Shown: positions 51,346-61,055, counted from the first letter of the stretch. The stretch is DNA of 64,000 nucleotides from Lactobacillus sp. ESL0791 (GCF_029433255.1 NZ_JAQTHU010000001.1:558001-622000), one strand, 5' to 3'. The notes: generated from the sequence alone by a model not told the origin. Numbers and translations are program-made.

Positions 51346-52209
51346 ATGAAGAGCATGCAGCGGCAAAGTTCTTATGCAAAAGATGAAGGCAAGCTTTACC
51401 TTGTACCGACGCCGATCGGTAACCTGGAAGATATTACGATCCGGGCCAAGAAGGTTCTGCAGCAGGCAGATTATATTGCGGCCGAGGATACACGAACTAG
51501 TGGTATTTTGCTGGAAAAAATTGGCGTGCATAACCGCATGTTGTCCTTTCATAAATATAATTCAAAAGAGAGAGCTCCGGAACTGATCAAACTAATGCAG
51601 GACGGGGCAGTAATTGCGGAAATCAGTGATGCGGGGATGCCCGTGATTTCTGATCCCGGTTATATTCTGGTGCAGGAATGCATCAAGCATGATATTCCAG
51701 TCGTACCTTTGCCAGGACCGTCGGCGTTTGCGACCGCATTAATTGCTTCCGGCTTTGATGCTCAGCCCTTTACTTATTATGGTTTTTTGCCGCGGAAGAA
51801 AACGGAGCAGGTACCTTATTTTGCGGAAATGAATAAGGCGCATGCGACCTCAATTTTTTATGAGGCACCCCACCGCTTAAGCAAAACCCTGCAAAACTTG
51901 GCGAGTGTTTTGCCAGCAGACCGGCCAATTGTTGCTGCGCGCGAATTAACCAAGATACATGAGGAGTTTGTCCGTGGGACGGTCCAAGAAGTTGCCGAAT
52001 ATTTTGCAGAAAATGCGCCACGTGGCGAATTTGTTATCTTGGTTTCACCGAGTACGGAAGAACCCGAGCAATTGTCTTGGAAAGAATTGATCAAATTAGT
52101 TGATGCCCAAGTTGCAGCTGGCAGCAGCAAAAAGGACGCGGTGAAGAATGTGGCTAAAGAACATCGTGTTTCTAAAAATGAACTTTATGACAAGTACCAC
52201 GAGCAATAG
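51346..52209 (+). CDS. rsmI: 16S rRNA (cytidine-2'-O) methyltransferase RsmI
   Basis: 287 aa tetrapyrrole-methylase fold: LVPTPIGNLEDITIRA, AAEDTRTSG, ISDAGMPVISDPGY, PLPGPSA. C-terminal helical domain with KKDAVKNVAKEHRVSKNELY. Methylates C1402 of 16S rRNA. Start ATG 51346 or 51355. Confidence 0.94.
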   Translation: MKSMQRQSSYAKDEGKLYLVPTPIGNLEDITIRAKKVLQQADYIAAEDTRTSGILLEKIGVHNRMLSFHKYNSKERAPELIKLMQDGAVIAEISDAGMPVISDPGYILVQECIKHDIPVVPLPGPSAFATALIASGFDAQPFTYYGFLPRKKTEQVPYFAEMNKAHATSIFYEAPHRLSKTLQNLASVLPADRPIVAARELTKIHEEFVRGTVQEVAEYFAENAPRGEFVILVSPSTEEPEQLSWKELIKLVDAQVAAGSSKKDAVKNVAKEHRVSKNELYDKYHEQ

Positions 52210-52232
52210 AAAATAGCCAAAGGAAGGTAAAA

Positions 52233-52970
52233 ATGCAATACAGTGAAAAGCACCAAGTAGAATATGATGAATGTGATGAAAATAAAAATCTCCGTCTTGC
52301 ATCGCTGATCGATTTAATGATGCAAGTGTCTGAGCACCAGCTCTGGCATGGGGATGCCAGCACCAAGTCGCTGAATGAGCGGGGACTTGGTTGGGTGGTC
52401 ACCCAATACCATTTTGAAATTAATCGTTTGCCACGCGTAACGGAAAAAGTTGTTTTGACGACCGAGGCTAAAGGATATAACCGCTTTTTTGAATATCGTG
52501 ATTTTAGCATTGATGATCAGGCGGGCAATAAGCTGATTACCGTTAAGAGTGAGTGGGTTCTGTTTGACTTGAAAAAACGTAAAATGGTGGCGACAGACGA
52601 AAAAATGATGAACGAATTGCATATTCCGCTGCTGCCAAAGCTGCCACACTTCCCGCGCCTGCGCCAGCAAGCTGAATATGAGAAAAAAAGGCAGTACCGT
52701 GTGCGCTACGATGATTTAGATACCAACCATCATTTAACCAATAGTCATTATTTTAATTGGTTTTTGGACATGCTCGACCGTGAATTTTTGCGTCAGCATG
52801 TTGTTAGTAAAATTGAAATTAAATTTAACCAAGAAGTCCGTTATGGTCAGGAACCATATTCTTGCGTCACAGTGAAAGAAAATGATGCTGAGACAAAGTC
52901 TTACCATGCGATTGAAGATGATGAAGGCAAAGCACGGGCACTTTGTGAGCTTACCTGGCGTGAAATATGA
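52233..52970 (+). CDS. acyl-ACP thioesterase
   Basis: 245-aa double hot-dog protein of the FatA/FatB-like bacterial family. First hot-dog around VEYDECDENKNLRLASLIDLMMQ, second around YRVRYDDLDTNHHLTNSHYFNWFLD with the catalytic Asn/His region. It releases fatty acids from acyl-ACP and so affects membrane lipid supply. RBS AAGGAAGG. Confidence 0.88.
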   Translation: MQYSEKHQVEYDECDENKNLRLASLIDLMMQVSEHQLWHGDASTKSLNERGLGWVVTQYHFEINRLPRVTEKVVLTTEAKGYNRFFEYRDFSIDDQAGNKLITVKSEWVLFDLKKRKMVATDEKMMNELHIPLLPKLPHFPRLRQQAEYEKKRQYRVRYDDLDTNHHLTNSHYFNWFLDMLDREFLRQHVVSKIEIKFNQEVRYGQEPYSCVTVKENDAETKSYHAIEDDEGKARALCELTWREI

Positions 52971-52983
52971 TGAACTATTAGGG

Positions 52984-53010
52984 CATGACCAAGAAGTCAT
53001 GTTTTTTTAT
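52984..53010 (+). terminator. terminator after thioesterase
   Basis: CATGAC/GTCATG 6-bp stem, 6-base loop, T8. Confidence 0.75.
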
Positions 53011-53026
53011 TGGAAGGGGACTTTGA

Positions 53027-53545
53027 ATGATAAGCAAAAAATGGCTGAAGATTGACTTGCAGGGCCTTGTTTTGTTGGGGCTTGTTGTTGCAATTAAAGT
53101 AATCTTGGGTAAGATTGCTTTTGGCACCGCTACTGTGCGCTTGAGTTTGGGTTTTGTCGGTAGTGTCATGTTGGGCTACTTTTTTGGCCCCGTTTGGGGC
53201 AGTGTTGGTGGCGGTGTCAGCGATTTGGTTTCGTCTGCGCTATTTGGCAATAGCGGCGGCTTTTTTCTTGGCTTCACGCTGTCCGCGATGGTCGGCCCCC
53301 TTATTTATGGCCTCTTTTTCTTTGACCGGCAGGTAAAACTTTGGCGCGTAATTGCGGCAACACTGCTGGTGACAATAGTCGTAAACATTGGCTTGAACAC
53401 ATTGTGGGTGCATTTATTGTATGGAATGGAGTTTAAGGCGGCGCTGATTCAACGCCTGCCCAAAGAGACAATCACACCCTGGCTGCAAATCTTTGCCAGT
53501 TACTTTGTTTTGACGGCACTTTCTCGTGTTAAAATAAAAAAGTAG
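53027..53545 (+). CDS. folT: ECF transporter S component, FolT (folate) type
   Basis: 172-aa membrane protein with about six helices. TVRLSLGFVGSVMLGYFFGPVWGS and GGVSDLVSSALFG match folate-type S components. It would bind folate and dock to a shared EcfA-A'-T module encoded elsewhere. RBS GGAAGGGGA. Confidence 0.8.
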   Translation: MISKKWLKIDLQGLVLLGLVVAIKVILGKIAFGTATVRLSLGFVGSVMLGYFFGPVWGSVGGGVSDLVSSALFGNSGGFFLGFTLSAMVGPLIYGLFFFDRQVKLWRVIAATLLVTIVVNIGLNTLWVHLLYGMEFKAALIQRLPKETITPWLQIFASYFVLTALSRVKIKK

Positions 53546-53572
53546 TTTGAATAAAAAGGAAAATAATTAAGA

Positions 53573-54313
53573 ATGAAAATTTTGAGTGTTTCGACAGCTA
53601 CTGATAATTTAAGTATTGCCCTGAATGAAAACGAAAAGGTGATCGTTGAAAAAAATGAGCAGGGAGGGCGCAATTATAATGAACACCTAGATCCAATTAT
53701 TAATGAGATGCTAACCGCTAATAAATTGCAGCTTGCGGATATTGACCGCTATGCCGTAGCAATCGGCCCCGGCTCGTACACGGGCTTACGAATCGGCATC
53801 ACAACGGTTAAAATGTTTGCCAGCATTTTAGAAAAAGAGGTTGCCGGTATTTCTACGCTGCAGGCCCTGGCGGTTAACCAAATTGGAACAAAGATGCTGA
53901 CGGTTGCCGGAATTGACGCCAGAAATGATAATTATTTTGCGGGTGCTTATTGCAATGAGGACGGCCAACTGGTGAACGTGATTCCGGACGGGCACTACCA
54001 TATTACGACGCTGCTTCAGGCTGTGAAGGAGTGGGCAATTAAAACTAATTGTGACAAGGTAATATTTCTCGGTTCCGGTTTTGCCAAGCAGGATGAACTG
54101 ATTAAGCAACTGGGGCTAGCTTATGCCTATGGCAGCGATGAACAAAATCTAGTTCATGCGGGACGAATAGGAAAATTGGCTTTAGGGGCACCGTTGACTG
54201 AACCCGATGACCTGCTGCCAAAATATTTACGCCGGACCCAAGCAGAAATTGACTGGCACAATAAAACGGGCCAGCCATTTGTCTCTGATCGTAATTATGT
54301 TGAAGAAGTTTAA
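53573..54313 (+). CDS. tsaB: tRNA threonylcarbamoyladenosine biosynthesis protein TsaB
   Basis: 246-aa ASKHA-fold protein: ILSVSTATDNLSIAL, NYNEHLDPII, AIGPGSYTGLRIGITTVK. Partner of TsaD in t6A synthesis. Overlaps rimI by 17 bp. No tsaE gene is found in this cluster. Confidence 0.92.
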   Translation: MKILSVSTATDNLSIALNENEKVIVEKNEQGGRNYNEHLDPIINEMLTANKLQLADIDRYAVAIGPGSYTGLRIGITTVKMFASILEKEVAGISTLQALAVNQIGTKMLTVAGIDARNDNYFAGAYCNEDGQLVNVIPDGHYHITTLLQAVKEWAIKTNCDKVIFLGSGFAKQDELIKQLGLAYAYGSDEQNLVHAGRIGKLALGAPLTEPDDLLPKYLRRTQAEIDWHNKTGQPFVSDRNYVEEV

Positions 54314-54878
54314 TTTATTGCAGGGCTTGTTTCATCCAGAGAAAAAACAAGTACGGCCAACTTTTGCCCCGGTTGCGACGATTGTGCAGGGCCAGACCCT
54401 GCAAGTGATGCAGGCAGGCAGCGAAGATATCCCAGCACTGCTGGCGCTGGAGCAGAAGGTATATCATGGTCCTTTGCCGTGGGATGCATCTTCATTTAAA
54501 ACGGAGTTACGCAAAAAAAACACGGTGTATTTGGTTGTTTACCATGCCGAGAATTTGGTAGCCTTTATTGGAATGCGGTTTGCCCCGGTTGAGTGCCACA
54601 TCACTAATTTTGCGGTTGATCCGTCTTGGCAAAGTCATGGTTTGGGGACATACTTGCTGCAGTTAATGCTGAACTGGGCCAAGAATAACGATAGTAAATA
54701 TGTGAGTTTAAACGTGCGGTCTGATAATTTGGGTGCGCAAAGGCTGTATCGGACATTTGGCTTCACAATTACCAACGTTCAGGAAAATTATTATCAGGAT
54801 ACGCATACTGCCGGCCTACGGATGGTTATGCGTTTAAAACCAGATTTGGCCGGGAAAGGGAAGAGAAGTTTTGAGTGA
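54297..54878 (+). CDS. rimI: ribosomal protein S18 alanine N-acetyltransferase RimI-like (GNAT)
   Basis: 193-aa GNAT protein with an extra ~45-residue N-terminus. Acetyl-CoA loop [11 protein letters not shown], then [19 protein letters not shown]. Position between tsaB and tsaD is conserved. The start ATG 54297 overlaps tsaB; TTG 54312 is another option. Confidence 0.88.
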   Translation: MLKKFNLLQGLFHPEKKQVRPTFAPVATIVQGQTLQVMQAGSEDIPALLALEQKVYHGPLPWDASSFKTELRKKNTVYLVVYHAENLVAFIGMRFAPVECHITNFAVDPSWQSHGLGTYLLQLMLNWAKNNDSKYVSLNVRSDNLGAQRLYRTFGFTITNVQENYYQDTHTAGLRMVMRLKPDLAGKGKRSFE

Positions 54879-55920
54879 GAAAAAAGATATTCGGATTTTA
54901 GCTTATGAAAGTTCATGTGATGAAACTTCGACCGCGGTCGTTAAAAATGGTCGCGAAGTTGAGAGCCTAATTGTGGCAACGCAGATCAAGAGTCACCAGC
55001 GTTTCGGCGGTGTTGTGCCTGAAGTTGCCAGCCGCCACCATATTGAGGTAATCAGTCAGATAACTAAAGAAGCGCTGCGTGAGGCTGATGCCAGCTGGCA
55101 GGATATCGATGCGATTGCCGTCACTTACGGACCGGGGCTGGTTGGAGCGCTCTTGATTGGTGTCAGTGCCGCCAAGGCTGCGTCGATGGCTACTGGCTTG
55201 CCGCTGATTGGGGTTGACCACATTATGGGGCACATCATGGCTGCACAGCTAAAAGATGAAATTGTGTATCCCGCGCTCGCACTGCAGGCTTCTGGCGGTC
55301 ATACGGAAATTGTTTTATTAAAAGATCCGCTGCACTTTGAGATTGTGGGCGATACCCGTGATGATGCTGCGGGTGAAGCGTATGATAAGATTGGCCGGGT
55401 TTTAGGGGTAAATTATCCCGCGGGTAAAACAATTGATGAATGGGCACATCAGGGTAAAGATACCTTTAATTTTCCCCGGGCAATGATGGAAGACGATGAC
55501 TATGACTTTTCTTTTTCCGGTTTGAAGAGTGCGTTTATCAATACTTATCATCATGCAGAGCAGATTCATCAAGAATTGAATAAATATGATCTGGCTGCTA
55601 GTTTTCAGGCGGCCGTCATTGATGTTTTGGCCCATAAGACAATCAGAGCGATTAAGGAATATCAGCCTAAAACTTTTATTATGGGCGGCGGTGTTGCTGC
55701 TAACCTGGGTCTGCGTGAGCGGATGAATCAGGAATTGGCAGCTCTTCCTGCAGCGATTCGGCCCAAAGTGATCTTACCGGATTTAAAATTGTGTGGCGAT
55801 AACGCGGCAATGATTGGGGCGGCCGCTTATAATTTGTATAATGCGGGTAAGTTCGCTGACTTGACCCTGAATGCAGATCCATCCTTGGAATTGCCGTATG
55901 CAAAAAGCATGTTGAAATAA
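54871..55920 (+). CDS. tsaD: tRNA t6A threonylcarbamoyltransferase TsaD
   Basis: 349 aa: [17 protein letters not shown], iron-binding HIMGH with His117 and His121, [21 protein letters not shown] and [12 protein letters not shown] start overlapping rimI by 8 bp. Catalyses transfer of threonylcarbamoyl to A37. Confidence 0.96.
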   Translation: MSEKKDIRILAYESSCDETSTAVVKNGREVESLIVATQIKSHQRFGGVVPEVASRHHIEVISQITKEALREADASWQDIDAIAVTYGPGLVGALLIGVSAAKAASMATGLPLIGVDHIMGHIMAAQLKDEIVYPALALQASGGHTEIVLLKDPLHFEIVGDTRDDAAGEAYDKIGRVLGVNYPAGKTIDEWAHQGKDTFNFPRAMMEDDDYDFSFSGLKSAFINTYHHAEQIHQELNKYDLAASFQAAVIDVLAHKTIRAIKEYQPKTFIMGGGVAANLGLRERMNQELAALPAAIRPKVILPDLKLCGDNAAMIGAAAYNLYNAGKFADLTLNADPSLELPYAKSMLK

Positions 55921-55929
55921 AGTGATATT

Positions 55930-55968
55930 AAAAAAAGCCATGAAGTGGAATAAAGCTTCATGGCTTTT
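55930..55968. terminator. terminator after tsaD
   Basis: AAAGCCATGAAG/CTTCATGGCTTT perfect 12-bp stem with A and T runs. Confidence 0.9.
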
Positions 55969-56083
55969 AATTTGTTGTGCAAATTTATCTTTACAAACTT
56001 GCTATTATGTAGCTAGTAAAATATGTTTAAGCATGATATATTTTTAGTAAGCAGGAAGTTACACTAATTATGTGTGGTGTTAT

Positions 56084-56113
56084 TTGCTTAACACGTATTA
56101 TACGTGTTAAAAT
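56084..56113 (+). promoter_or_regulatory. hicAB promoter with palindromic operator
   Basis: A perfect inverted repeat with arms TTAACACGTA and TACGTGTTAA and a 3-bp centre (56088-56110) fills the spacer between TTGCTT (56084-56089) and TAAAAT (56108-56113). It is a plausible site for autorepression by HicB. Confidence 0.75.
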
Positions 56114-56131
56114 ATAAATATGGAGTTAGAA

Positions 56132-56329
56132 ATGCCTTTTACTGGAAAAGATATGTTAAAACTGTTGCTAGAACATGGCTGGATTGAACGTAGGGTTGCT
56201 GGTTCACATCATCATTTGTATAAAGATGGTGTGAGAATTACTGTACCAGTTCATGGCAATCAGGATTTAGGCAATGGGCTTGAACGTAAAATCCTTAAAG
56301 AAGCCGGCCTTATAAAGAATAAATCTTAG
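56132..56329 (+). CDS. hicA: HicA-family mRNA interferase toxin
   Basis: 65-aa dsRBD-like toxin. RRVAGSHHHLYKDG holds the catalytic His (His26) and GVRITVPVHG and ILKEAGL complete the family pattern. ATG 56132 follows GGAG at 56124; ATG 56120 overlaps that site. It cleaves mRNA unless bound by HicB. 12 bp before hicB. Confidence 0.9.
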   Translation: MPFTGKDMLKLLLEHGWIERRVAGSHHHLYKDGVRITVPVHGNQDLGNGLERKILKEAGLIKNKS

Positions 56330-56341
56330 GAAGGAATCAAC

Positions 56342-56746
56342 ATGACTGAGACGAAAAAAATGTTTTTAGTTTACCCTGCAATTTTTACTCCAGAAAAAAA
56401 GGGTGGCTATTTTATTGATTTTCCTGATGTTCAAGGAGCATTCACTGGAATTAATACAAATGATATTTCATATGGGATTGAAATGGCTGAAGAGGCGCTT
56501 GGATTAACTTTGGCGGACTATATTGAAAATAATGATGCCTTTAAAAAGCCGACCGCTATTAATGAGCTTAAAGTTCCTGCTGGCTCATTTGCAACTTTAA
56601 TTAAAACTGATGTAGAAAAATACTTAACTAATAATGATCTTGTTAAAAAGACGTTGACTATTCCTAAATGGGCTGATCAAAAAGCTAAAAAGCAAAAGTT
56701 GAATTTTTCCGCTCTTTTGACTAAAGCAATTTTACATGCAAATTAA
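56342..56746 (+). CDS. hicB: HicB-family antitoxin
   Basis: 134 aa. N-terminal partially degraded RNase H fold (FLVYPAIFTPEKKGGYFIDFPDVQGAFT, then EMAEEALGL) and a C-terminal part (IPKWADQKAKKQKLNFSALL) that fits a ribbon-helix-helix DNA-binding domain. RBS AGGAAGG. Neutralises HicA and probably represses the promoter via the upstream palindrome. Confidence 0.9.
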   Translation: MTETKKMFLVYPAIFTPEKKGGYFIDFPDVQGAFTGINTNDISYGIEMAEEALGLTLADYIENNDAFKKPTAINELKVPAGSFATLIKTDVEKYLTNNDLVKKTLTIPKWADQKAKKQKLNFSALLTKAILHAN

Positions 56747-57048
56747 AGCTTAAAGAGTCATTTTATAAATAGACAGGAATTGCTGTAGATTTAGATTTAT
56801 GTGAGCATTTGAAATAAGCAAAGACAGCCCAAGAAAATCTTGAGCTGTTTCCAGCGCGGGTAAATCCATAATAGATCGCTCTTTCCCTGTACTACTTGAT
56901 TAGTTTGTTAAGGATAGCATGGAACAAACGCACAATGCAATTTGACTACTTGCAAGGTACCTGGAAGCAGTCGATTGCTTTTTTTGTTGCATTCAAAAAG
57001 CCTCTCAGTATTTGTTGAGAGGCTCATTTGATTAAAAGCTATTATTAC
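56747..57048. other. gene-free region with three hairpins
   Basis: No gene seen. AGCCCAAGA/TCTTGAGCT lies at about 56826-56847. A long imperfect stem (56936-56978) ends in T8 and suits a plus-strand terminator. AGCCTCTCA/TTGAGAGGCT (56999-57024) suits the minus-strand 79-aa gene. Confidence 0.65.
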
Positions 57049-57288
57049 TTAATCCTCTACATCTAAAAATTTTTCAAGCATAAGCTTAACTAGAAAACTT
57101 GAATATTCTATGCCATAACCATACGCAACAGCAACCAGCTTACTTACTGCAGTACCTAAATCTTTCGATTCTCCTACTTCTTTCTCTAGTCGTTTTTGAA
57201 ATTTATCATTACGCTCTTTTGTGTCAAATTCATCAAGAAATTCTTCCATATATTTAGCATACTTTACTTCAAATTCTTCTTTGCCCAT
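57049..57288 (-). CDS. small helical protein of accessory island, unknown
   Basis: 79-aa charged helical protein (MGKEEFEVKYAKYMEEFLDEFD...). ATG 57288 has GAGGGATAGAATT upstream; the longer frame to 57303 covers that site. Sits 41 bp after the exonuclease gene in the same direction; perhaps a partner. Confidence 0.6.
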   Translation of the reverse strand: MGKEEFEVKYAKYMEEFLDEFDTKERNDKFQKRLEKEVGESKDLGTAVSKLVAVAYGYGIEYSSFLVKLMLEKFLDVED

Positions 57289-57329
57289 AATTCTATCCCT
57301 CACATTTTAAACTAATTTGCTGTTCTTTT

Positions 57330-58697
57330 TTAATCAGCTTTCCGATCACTTATAAGTTGTTCTAAATACGGATAAGCTATTATCTGAATTTTGCCTTTAT
57401 CCATTTGCAATTCGCGAGCCCTCCATTCATTAGCACTATACTTTCCGTTTTTGAGAATTTTTGCAGGTTGCACACCATCAATTAAGTAATCTGTCTTTGT
57501 AGAAACCGAACCAGTAACACAACCGCCGTGAGCCTCAATTTCAGCCTTGATATCTTTATTAGGTTTATCAAAAATACCAGTTAAAACAAACGTTAATCCT
57601 TTAAGTTCAGAATCAGGTTCCTGGCAAATAGGAACTTTGTATTCTAGGTCATGATCACGTAATTTTTGGTAAATTACTAAATTTGTCTTGCAGTCTTCTA
57701 AACTAGTATGCGGCTTATTACCAAGACCAAAATATTCTTTTAGCGTGGCGAACTTCATATCTTTAAGTGCGACAGGAAAGTCATCACGTATTCTTCTAAC
57801 CATGCGAAGAGTATCGATAGCTTTAATATGCTTTTGAGCAAAACCATTATTTACAACAAATGGAATATCAAATTGAATAATATTATGGCCAACTAAAGTT
57901 GCATCATCAACAAACTCATTAAATTTTGGCATTACTTCAGTAATTGGGTCCGCATTTGCAACATCAGCATCAGTTATTCCAGTAATTTTTGTAATGTAAC
58001 TAGGGATACTTTTCTTAGGTTTAACATAGCTATTAAATTGATCAATTACTTGGTCATCTTTAACCTTTACCGCAGCCACGTGAATAATTTCATCGTTCTC
58101 ATAACCAAGCTCTGTGGTTTCCAAATCAAATACTACGCAATCCTTTAATTTAGTATCCGATACATCTTCAATATCTACGCCATGCTTTGATAAAAATTGC
58201 TGATACTTAGGTATCTTGGGTGTTTTAGGGTTAAGCACACAATCCTTTAAAACGGCATCTGAAATAATTTTATCTGTTGAAGATTTAAGAGTCGAAATTT
58301 TCTCTTGGACATTTTCAGAAATTGCCGATTTTTTGTTATCTGTAATCTTAGTTTTTTCGGCTTCAGAATCTTTAACAATAAGATTAGGTTTTAAATCCTT
58401 TGTAATTTTTAAATTTGCTTTATCATTGTCAGTTGCATACTTTGAAGGCTTTCTTAGCGCCTTACTAATTGCATAAATGGTCCATTCAATAATTACGCCA
58501 ATCGCCAAAATTACTAAGAACATGCCAATGGAAGTAGCCGCACCGAAAAATGCAATAAACCATCCAGCCACAAAAAGCATAAGTGAATAACTAATTCTTG
58601 CTGGCAGTTTCTTTACTAACTTAACCAAATCGACAATAAACAAAGCAATACTAGCAAACACAGTTAGCATGCCAAGTCCCATCACAAAATCTGACAT
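57330..58697 (-). CDS. membrane-anchored DnaQ-like exonuclease with BRCT domain
   Basis: 455 aa. Three membrane helices (about 4-26, 36-55, 57-78), a charged linker (80-180), a DEDDh exonuclease (VVFDLETTE with Asp191 and Glu193; GHNIIQFDIPF with Asp277; KPHTSLEDCKTN with His330 and Asp335) and a C-terminal BRCT domain (GLTFVLTGIFDKPNKD..., THxSVSTKTDYLIDG-like, ~367-450). All acidic catalytic residues are present. RBS AGGAGGTTGA. It lies in an island with HicAB and a phage relic; defence or DNA processing at the membrane is possible, not shown. Confidence 0.85.
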   Translation of the reverse strand: MSDFVMGLGMLTVFASIALFIVDLVKLVKKLPARISYSLMLFVAGWFIAFFGAATSIGMFLVILAIGVIIEWTIYAISKALRKPSKYATDNDKANLKITKDLKPNLIVKDSEAEKTKITDNKKSAISENVQEKISTLKSSTDKIISDAVLKDCVLNPKTPKIPKYQQFLSKHGVDIEDVSDTKLKDCVVFDLETTELGYENDEIIHVAAVKVKDDQVIDQFNSYVKPKKSIPSYITKITGITDADVANADPITEVMPKFNEFVDDATLVGHNIIQFDIPFVVNNGFAQKHIKAIDTLRMVRRIRDDFPVALKDMKFATLKEYFGLGNKPHTSLEDCKTNLVIYQKLRDHDLEYKVPICQEPDSELKGLTFVLTGIFDKPNKDIKAEIEAHGGCVTGSVSTKTDYLIDGVQPAKILKNGKYSANEWRARELQMDKGKIQIIAYPYLEQLISDRKAD

Positions 58698-58706
58698 TTC
58701 AACCTC

Positions 58707-58895
58707 CTAAAATACCAAATCATCGTTCTTCTTAAACAATGATTTAGTATCATCAAGCATCCAATCAGGAATGCCATATTGGTTCATAAATTCGCCAGGC
58801 TCAACACATATATCAATTTGGCGCATGGCATAATCATAAATTACACGCAGAGCATACATGTCTGCTCTGTGTTCTATAGTTCCTTTATAGAACAC
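58707..58895 (-). pseudogene. 3' fragment of an ImmA/IrrE-like gene
   Basis: 62 codons: FYKGTIEHRADMYALRVIYD, then EPGEFMNQYGIPDWMLDDT. The frame begins at a GTG without site and continues upstream into a hairpin (about 58905-58935), so it looks like the truncated tail of a larger gene. HRAD plus the EFMxxYGIP end fit a phage ImmA/IrrE metallopeptidase. The same tail, shorter, is at 44538-44636. Confidence 0.55.
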
Positions 58896-58934
58896 TTCAA
58901 AATGATTAGAAGATTTTTCCTCTAATCATTTTTG

Positions 58935-60857
58935 TTATTCAAATTTATCTAATGCATCAACGGCTTGCTCCCAAGCGGTGTTTGCCTTATCAAGTTTTTG
59001 GCTGATTTCTGTTAACTGTTCCTGCAGCGGTCCTAACTTATCAAAATTAGTGGCAATTTCTGGATTCGCCATTTTCTCTTCAATTGCTGCCTGCTGTTTT
59101 TCTAGATCGTCAATCTTGTCTTCGGCTTGACTGACATCTCGTTCCAATTTTCGTTTTTGCGAATCACGCTGCTTTTGTTCCTGGTACGATAATTTTTGTG
59201 AACCACTATCGCTCTTATCTTCATTTTGCATCAGTGCATTATTATCTTGCTCAGTGGCATCCTGCTTGGCCTTTTCGTCGAGGTAATATGAATAGTCGCC
59301 TTCGTATACTTTGGCCTGGCCGTCTTTGACCGCCACAATCTTGTTAGACAGCTGATTGATAAAGTAACGGTCATGGGAAACGAAGAGCAAGGTTCCGTCA
59401 AAGTCCTGCAGAGCATTTTCTAAAACTTCCTTTGCTTCAATGTCTAAGTGGTTGGTTGGCTCGTCCATTAACAAGAAGTTGTTGTGCTCAAGTGACAGAA
59501 CGGTTAAAGTTAACCGCGCCTTTTGTCCACCCGATAGCTGGCCCACGGTCTTATCAATGTCTTTGGCCGTAAAAAGAAAACTGGCTAAAATCGACCGGAC
59601 ATCCTTTTCCGGCATCGTTTTATGGCGGTCCCAGACCGTGTCGATCACGGTTTTGCCCGGTTCAAGTGTCTGCAGTTCCTGATCATAATAGCCGATATCT
59701 AGCGCAGCACCGTACTTAATGCTGCCGCCTTTAGGTGTCAGCTGCTTCATGATTGTTTTGAGCAGAGTCGACTTGCCAATCCCATTTGGTCCGATCACGG
59801 CGACGCGGTCACCCTTGTTGACCTGCAGCGAGATGTCTTTGACCATCGTCTTTGTGGGATAACCAATTGTAAGGTCTTTTAAAATTAGGACTTCCTTGCC
59901 TGATGGCCGTTCACTTGCAAAGTGAATCCGTACCTTGCTCTTGTGTTTGGGCGGCTGAATCCGTTCGATTTTTTCGAGCTGTTTGCGCCGGCTTTGCGCC
60001 CGCTTAGTTGTGGTTGCACGCACTAGGTTTTTTTGGATGAATTCTTCATCTTTTTTGATTTTTTCCTGCTGCTTTTCGTAAGCTTCTTCTTGCTGACGGT
60101 CGCGCAATTTGCGTTCAGCGAGATAGGCGGAATAGTTGCCTTTAAAAGCAGTCAGTTTGCCAAATTGTAATTCGAAAATTTGGGTCGCAAGATGATCCAA
60201 GAAATACTGGTCATGTGAAACAACCAAAATGGCACCGGAATAGCCCTTAAGAAAGCTTTCCAGCCAATCTAGTGTATCCAAATCCAAATAATTGGTCGGC
60301 TCATCAAGCAGCAGCAGCGGCGGTTTTTGCAACAGCAATTTGACAAAAGCCAGTCGCGTTTTTTCACCGCCAGACAAACTGCCGATTAGTTTCGACCAGG
60401 TTTTTTCGGGGAAGTTAAACCCGTTCAAAATGCTCTTGATATCTGCCTGGTAAGTATAGCCGCCGTCTTGTTCAAAATTGAACTGCATTTGGTCATATTG
60501 TTTGAGCAAATCCTGATTTTCTGGCTGCTCGGCAATTTGTTCCTGCATCTGTTCAATCTTTTTGCCTGTATTAATCAGTGGTGCAAAGACTTCCAGCACC
60601 TCGTTCCAGATGGTTTTATCCTCGTCTAGCGCATTTTCCTGGGCAATATAGCCGACGTCAATGTTCTTGTTAACGGTAAAGTCGCCATGTGTTGCTTCTT
60701 CTTCACCCGTCATGATTTTGAGTAGGGTGGTTTTGCCGACACCGTTGGGTCCGACGAGACCGATGCGGGCATTAGAGTCAATCGAAAAGTTAACATTTTT
60801 AAATAAAGTGGTGGCACCGAATTGTTTTTCTAAATCGTGCCCTTGTGCAATTATCAT
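58935..60857 (-). CDS. ABC-F family ATPase (Uup/YdiF-like)
   Basis: 640-aa soluble protein with two ABC domains (GPNGVGKTT, LSGGEKTRLAF, LLLDEPTNYLD; GPNGIGKST, LSGGQKARLTL, LLMDEPTNHLD), the ABC-F linker in between and a C-terminal coiled coil. It acts on the ribosome. The location after tsaD corresponds to ydiF in Bacillus. ATG 60857 follows AGGTG. A copy of its 5' end is at 61835-61913. Confidence 0.93.
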   Translation of the reverse strand: MIIAQGHDLEKQFGATTLFKNVNFSIDSNARIGLVGPNGVGKTTLLKIMTGEEEATHGDFTVNKNIDVGYIAQENALDEDKTIWNEVLEVFAPLINTGKKIEQMQEQIAEQPENQDLLKQYDQMQFNFEQDGGYTYQADIKSILNGFNFPEKTWSKLIGSLSGGEKTRLAFVKLLLQKPPLLLLDEPTNYLDLDTLDWLESFLKGYSGAILVVSHDQYFLDHLATQIFELQFGKLTAFKGNYSAYLAERKLRDRQQEEAYEKQQEKIKKDEEFIQKNLVRATTTKRAQSRRKQLEKIERIQPPKHKSKVRIHFASERPSGKEVLILKDLTIGYPTKTMVKDISLQVNKGDRVAVIGPNGIGKSTLLKTIMKQLTPKGGSIKYGAALDIGYYDQELQTLEPGKTVIDTVWDRHKTMPEKDVRSILASFLFTAKDIDKTVGQLSGGQKARLTLTVLSLEHNNFLLMDEPTNHLDIEAKEVLENALQDFDGTLLFVSHDRYFINQLSNKIVAVKDGQAKVYEGDYSYYLDEKAKQDATEQDNNALMQNEDKSDSGSQKLSYQEQKQRDSQKRKLERDVSQAEDKIDDLEKQQAAIEEKMANPEIATNFDKLGPLQEQLTEISQKLDKANTAWEQAVDALDKFE

Positions 60858-60889
60858 ATTTTTCACCTAAAAACTATTTTAGCATATTG
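60787..60889. repeat. 5' end/promoter segment of ABC-F gene, intact copy of direct repeat
   Basis: About 100 bp covering the first ~25 codons, start and upstream region of the ABC-F gene. It recurs with changes at 61835-61935, on the other side of the transaldolase gene. Confidence 0.8.
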
Positions 60890-61055
60890 GGTGCAGATAT
60901 TACTTTGCTAATCTTGGAATAGATGCTAAATGTTTGGGGCTGGTAAGAATTGTGCTAATGTAAATATAAAAATCAAGGAAACAAGAGGACAAAAAGTAGT
61001 AGAATGAAAGCGGCTAATTAAAATGGACTGTAAATTATAAATAGAGGTGTTGGAA

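Noticed and set aside
56936..57025. CRISPR-like or IS terminal repeats in the hairpin-rich spacer
   Set aside because: The hairpins differ in sequence, show no regular spacing, and carry T tracts as terminators do; no transposase frame is near.
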